Both the position numbers and the translations under genes were made by a program. A stretch of 5,578 bases of DNA from contig JBDRDO010000015.1 of assembly GCA_043820655.1 (NCBI GenBank), positions 1 to 5,578 of the forward strand. The letters run 5' to 3'. How positions within the stretch are numbered: the stretch's first letter is position 1; every line of letters begins with the position of its first letter. The notes beneath the pieces are model-generated. The model had not been told where the DNA came from and ran no database searches. It saw nothing but the letters and a program-made list of their open reading frames with translations. Shown here piece after piece: positions 4,559 through 5,578 of this stretch. Source of the stretch: JAZDEL01 sp043820655 (GTDB lineage Archaea > Iainarchaeota > Iainarchaeia > Iainarchaeales > JAZDEL01).

Positions 4559-4609
4559 CCTTGAACTTTAAGCCTTACAGCCTTGAGCAATGTGCCTTGA
4601 ACTTTGAGC
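4559..4609. repeat. Direct repeat with 36-nt period in the intergenic gap
   Basis: The 15-nt units at 4559-4573 and 4595-4609 (CCTTGAACTTT followed by A/GAGC) match at 14 of 15 positions, 36 nt apart. A shorter echo, CCTTGAGC, is at 4581-4588. The 166-nt gap between the two neighbouring genes is otherwise featureless. The period is a multiple of three and the repeat lies in an open frame starting at 4677, so it could be a decayed coding segment or a regulatory repeat. Confidence 0.45.
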
Positions 4610-4676
4610 ACCTGTGTCCAAAAGGCTGCTGGTATTCCTTCAACTGCCAACTCCCATTCAAAGTCTTGAATGAGCA

Positions 4677-5132
4677 TTATGCCTTCCGCAGTTCTTCCTT
4701 CCAGTTTACTGATTGTATCCGGGAATCAAGCTTTGCCTTCTCCGCTTCAAGCTGCCCTATAAGTTCTTCCAACTGCAACGGGTTCAGCTGCGCAATCTTT
4801 TTTTCCTTCTCGTCCCTGAAGCGGAAATGGTCGTTGTCGCCGTTCCTCAGTTCGTTCAGCCCACTAATTTCATCACGCAGGTCGGATATTTTCAGGATTG
4901 CTTCCGCAAGCCTGAGCCCGCCTACTTCGGTCCTCAGATTGTTCTCCTGAATGGCAAGCTTCCTCTTCCTTATGGACTCTGCTTTTTTCCTTATCCTGCC
5001 TGTCAGTTCTGCAGTTGAAACTGCTGGCTTGCACTTGTTTTCAACCCAGAATGTTTCCCTGCGCAGCTCAGTTAAGCGCTTAAGGTCGGCACCTTCCTTT
5101 TTAAGTTCACCCAGCATTTCGCCTATTTTCAC
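4677..5132 (-). CDS. DIP1984/septicolysin-family coiled-coil protein
   Basis: The 151-residue, highly charged protein is mostly helical. Residues 42-66 and 73-96 form long amphipathic helices (RIRKKAESIRKRKLAIQENN; LRLAEAILKISDLRDEIS), and residues 118-140 form a third. The end, R138-I-Q140-x2-N143-W144-x2-E147-L148, matches the C-terminal signature I recall for the DIP1984 family (septicolysin-like), whose members have a similar length and whose function is not established. The 'septicolysin' name comes from a reported haemolysin and should not be taken as proof of lytic activity; there is no signal peptide. GTG at 5132 is chosen because GGGGGTGAT at 5145-5137 ends 4 nt upstream, the same context used by the divergent gene at 5285. 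TTG at 5147 would lie inside that ribosome site. ATG at 5117 is an alternative. Confidence 0.65.
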   Translation of the reverse strand: MKIGEMLGELKKEGADLKRLTELRRETFWVENKCKPAVSTAELTGRIRKKAESIRKRKLAIQENNLRTEVGGLRLAEAILKISDLRDEISGLNELRNGDNDHFRFRDEKEKKIAQLNPLQLEELIGQLEAEKAKLDSRIQSVNWKEELRKA

Positions 5133-5170
5133 ATGAATCACCCCCAAAGGCTAATGCTGAATGAACAAAA

Positions 5171-5178
5171 TATTTAAA
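5171..5178 (-). promoter_or_regulatory. TATA box of the DIP1984-family gene
   Basis: TTTAAATA on the minus strand, 39 bp before the GTG at 5132. The predicted leader of about 15 nt is just long enough for the GGGGGTGAT ribosome site. Confidence 0.55.
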
Positions 5179-5233
5179 AAAACTCCTTTTTTCGGCTATT
5201 GACGGAATTTATCATGGTTTTTTGCAATGCTAA

Positions 5234-5241
5234 CTTAAAAA
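5234..5241 (+). promoter_or_regulatory. TATA box of the UbiA-family gene
   Basis: CTTAAAAA, 44 bp before the ATG at 5285. It predicts a leader of about 20 nt carrying the GTGAT ribosome site at 5276-5280. Together with the box at 5171-5178 it forms a divergent promoter region. Confidence 0.5.
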
Positions 5242-5284
5242 CAACTTCGCGCGATAATTACGGCAGGCAAGTGAAGTGATTCAT

Positions 5285-5578
5285 ATGGCGGGAAGAAGGG
5301 CAAAAGGAATCATGCGTTTAATGCGGCCCGCGGAGTGGAGCAAGACATTCGGGAATATGGTTATTGGTGCGCTGCTTGCTGCGGGATTTGTGGGGATGGA
5401 CTGGGGTTTATTTGCCGCGGCGTTTGTTGCAGTCGGTGTGTTTCTCTGGAGCGGTTTATACACATTAAATGACTGGGTTGATTGGGAGCACGATAAATTA
5501 CATCCCGTAAAAAAGAACCGCGCCATTCCTTCGGGAGTTGTGAAGCCGAACCTTGCGCTTGCAAGTGCGTTGATTTTG
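5285..5578 (+). CDS. UbiA-superfamily prenyltransferase, 5' part (runs off the window)
   Basis: The first 98 residues of an integral-membrane prenyl or polyprenyl-phosphate transferase are present. R14-P15-x-E17-W18-S-K20 opens the first transmembrane helix (about 22-37), and a second runs from about 41 to 59. The first Asp-rich motif N62-D63-x2-D66-x3-D70 binds Mg2+ and the diphosphate of the donor. It is followed by L72-H73-P74-x-K76-x2-R79-x-I-P-S-G84. The HPxKxxRxIxxG continuation is typical of the decaprenyl-phosphate phosphoribosyltransferase-like branch rather than of archaeal DGGGP synthase, so a role in polyprenyl-phosphate sugar carrier synthesis is plausible. The second Asp motif is beyond the window. 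ATG at 5285 follows GTGAT (5276-5280) by 4 nt. GTG at 5276 is in frame but lies inside that site. Confidence 0.88.
   Translation, partial: MAGRRAKGIMRLMRPAEWSKTFGNMVIGALLAAGFVGMDWGLFAAAFVAVGVFLWSGLYTLNDWVDWEHDKLHPVKKNRAIPSGVVKPNLALASALIL

Noticed and set aside
4142..5136. Plus-strand frames opposite the Cys-rich and DIP1984-family genes
   Set aside because: They are antisense shadows rich in Ser, Phe and Leu, with no ribosome site or family resemblance.
5281..5564. Minus-strand frames opposite the UbiA gene
   Set aside because: The plus strand encodes the clear UbiA motif; the antisense products show nothing recognisable.
1..5578. CRISPR array, insertion sequence or att site
   Set aside because: No regularly spaced repeats, transposase fragments or terminal inverted repeats with target duplications were seen; the only direct repeats are one 36-nt-period pair and a 13-mer.

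Overview
The window is archaeal. It carries a full-length 16S rRNA gene on the minus strand with archaeal signatures: the archaeal form of the 515, 787 and 344-349 regions, and an anti-Shine-Dalgarno 3' end. An archaeal bulge-helix-bulge processing stem is encoded in its flanks. The protein genes have AT-rich TATA boxes at archaeal spacing, and two of them look leaderless. The 16S differs from ordinary archaeal sequence at several normally fixed positions. The small proteins, including a Cys-repeat lipoprotein and a Zn-finger-like protein, resemble those of uncultivated DPANN-type archaea. That placement is inference; no species can be named.

Layout, left to right. Positions 1-217 are the downstream spacer of the rRNA transcript, with two strong hairpins and the 3' arm of the processing stem; no tRNA or 23S start is visible there. 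Positions 218-1702 are the 16S gene (minus). Positions 1703 to about 2070 are its long structured 5' leader with the other arm of the stem, driven from a TATA box at 2093-2100. Then, all on the minus strand, come a secreted lipoprotein with three Cys repeats (2149-2610), a GNAT-like acetyltransferase (2773-3354), a two-gene toxin-antitoxin module (3430-4061) with a palindromic operator over its predicted start site, a Cys-rich metal-binding-like protein (4125-4511) and a DIP1984/septicolysin-family coiled-coil protein (4677-5132). A divergent promoter region (5133-5284) separates these from a plus-strand UbiA-family prenyltransferase that runs off the right edge (5285-5578).

How the parts work together. 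Leader and trailer of the pre-16S RNA pair to form a canonical bulge-helix-bulge: an 8-bp helix, a 3-nt bulge, a 4-bp helix, a 3-nt bulge on the opposite strand, and a 12-bp helix with one mismatch. In archaea the tRNA-splicing endonuclease cuts such motifs to release pre-16S RNA. The antitoxin and toxin overlap by 4 nt and are probably translationally coupled and autoregulated. The other genes look like independent single-gene units. The most notable observations are the processing stem, a compensated A1405:U1496 pair in the decoding site, U at 1054 and at 915 (normally invariant C and A), and the winged-helix/RelE-like toxin-antitoxin pair with its operator.
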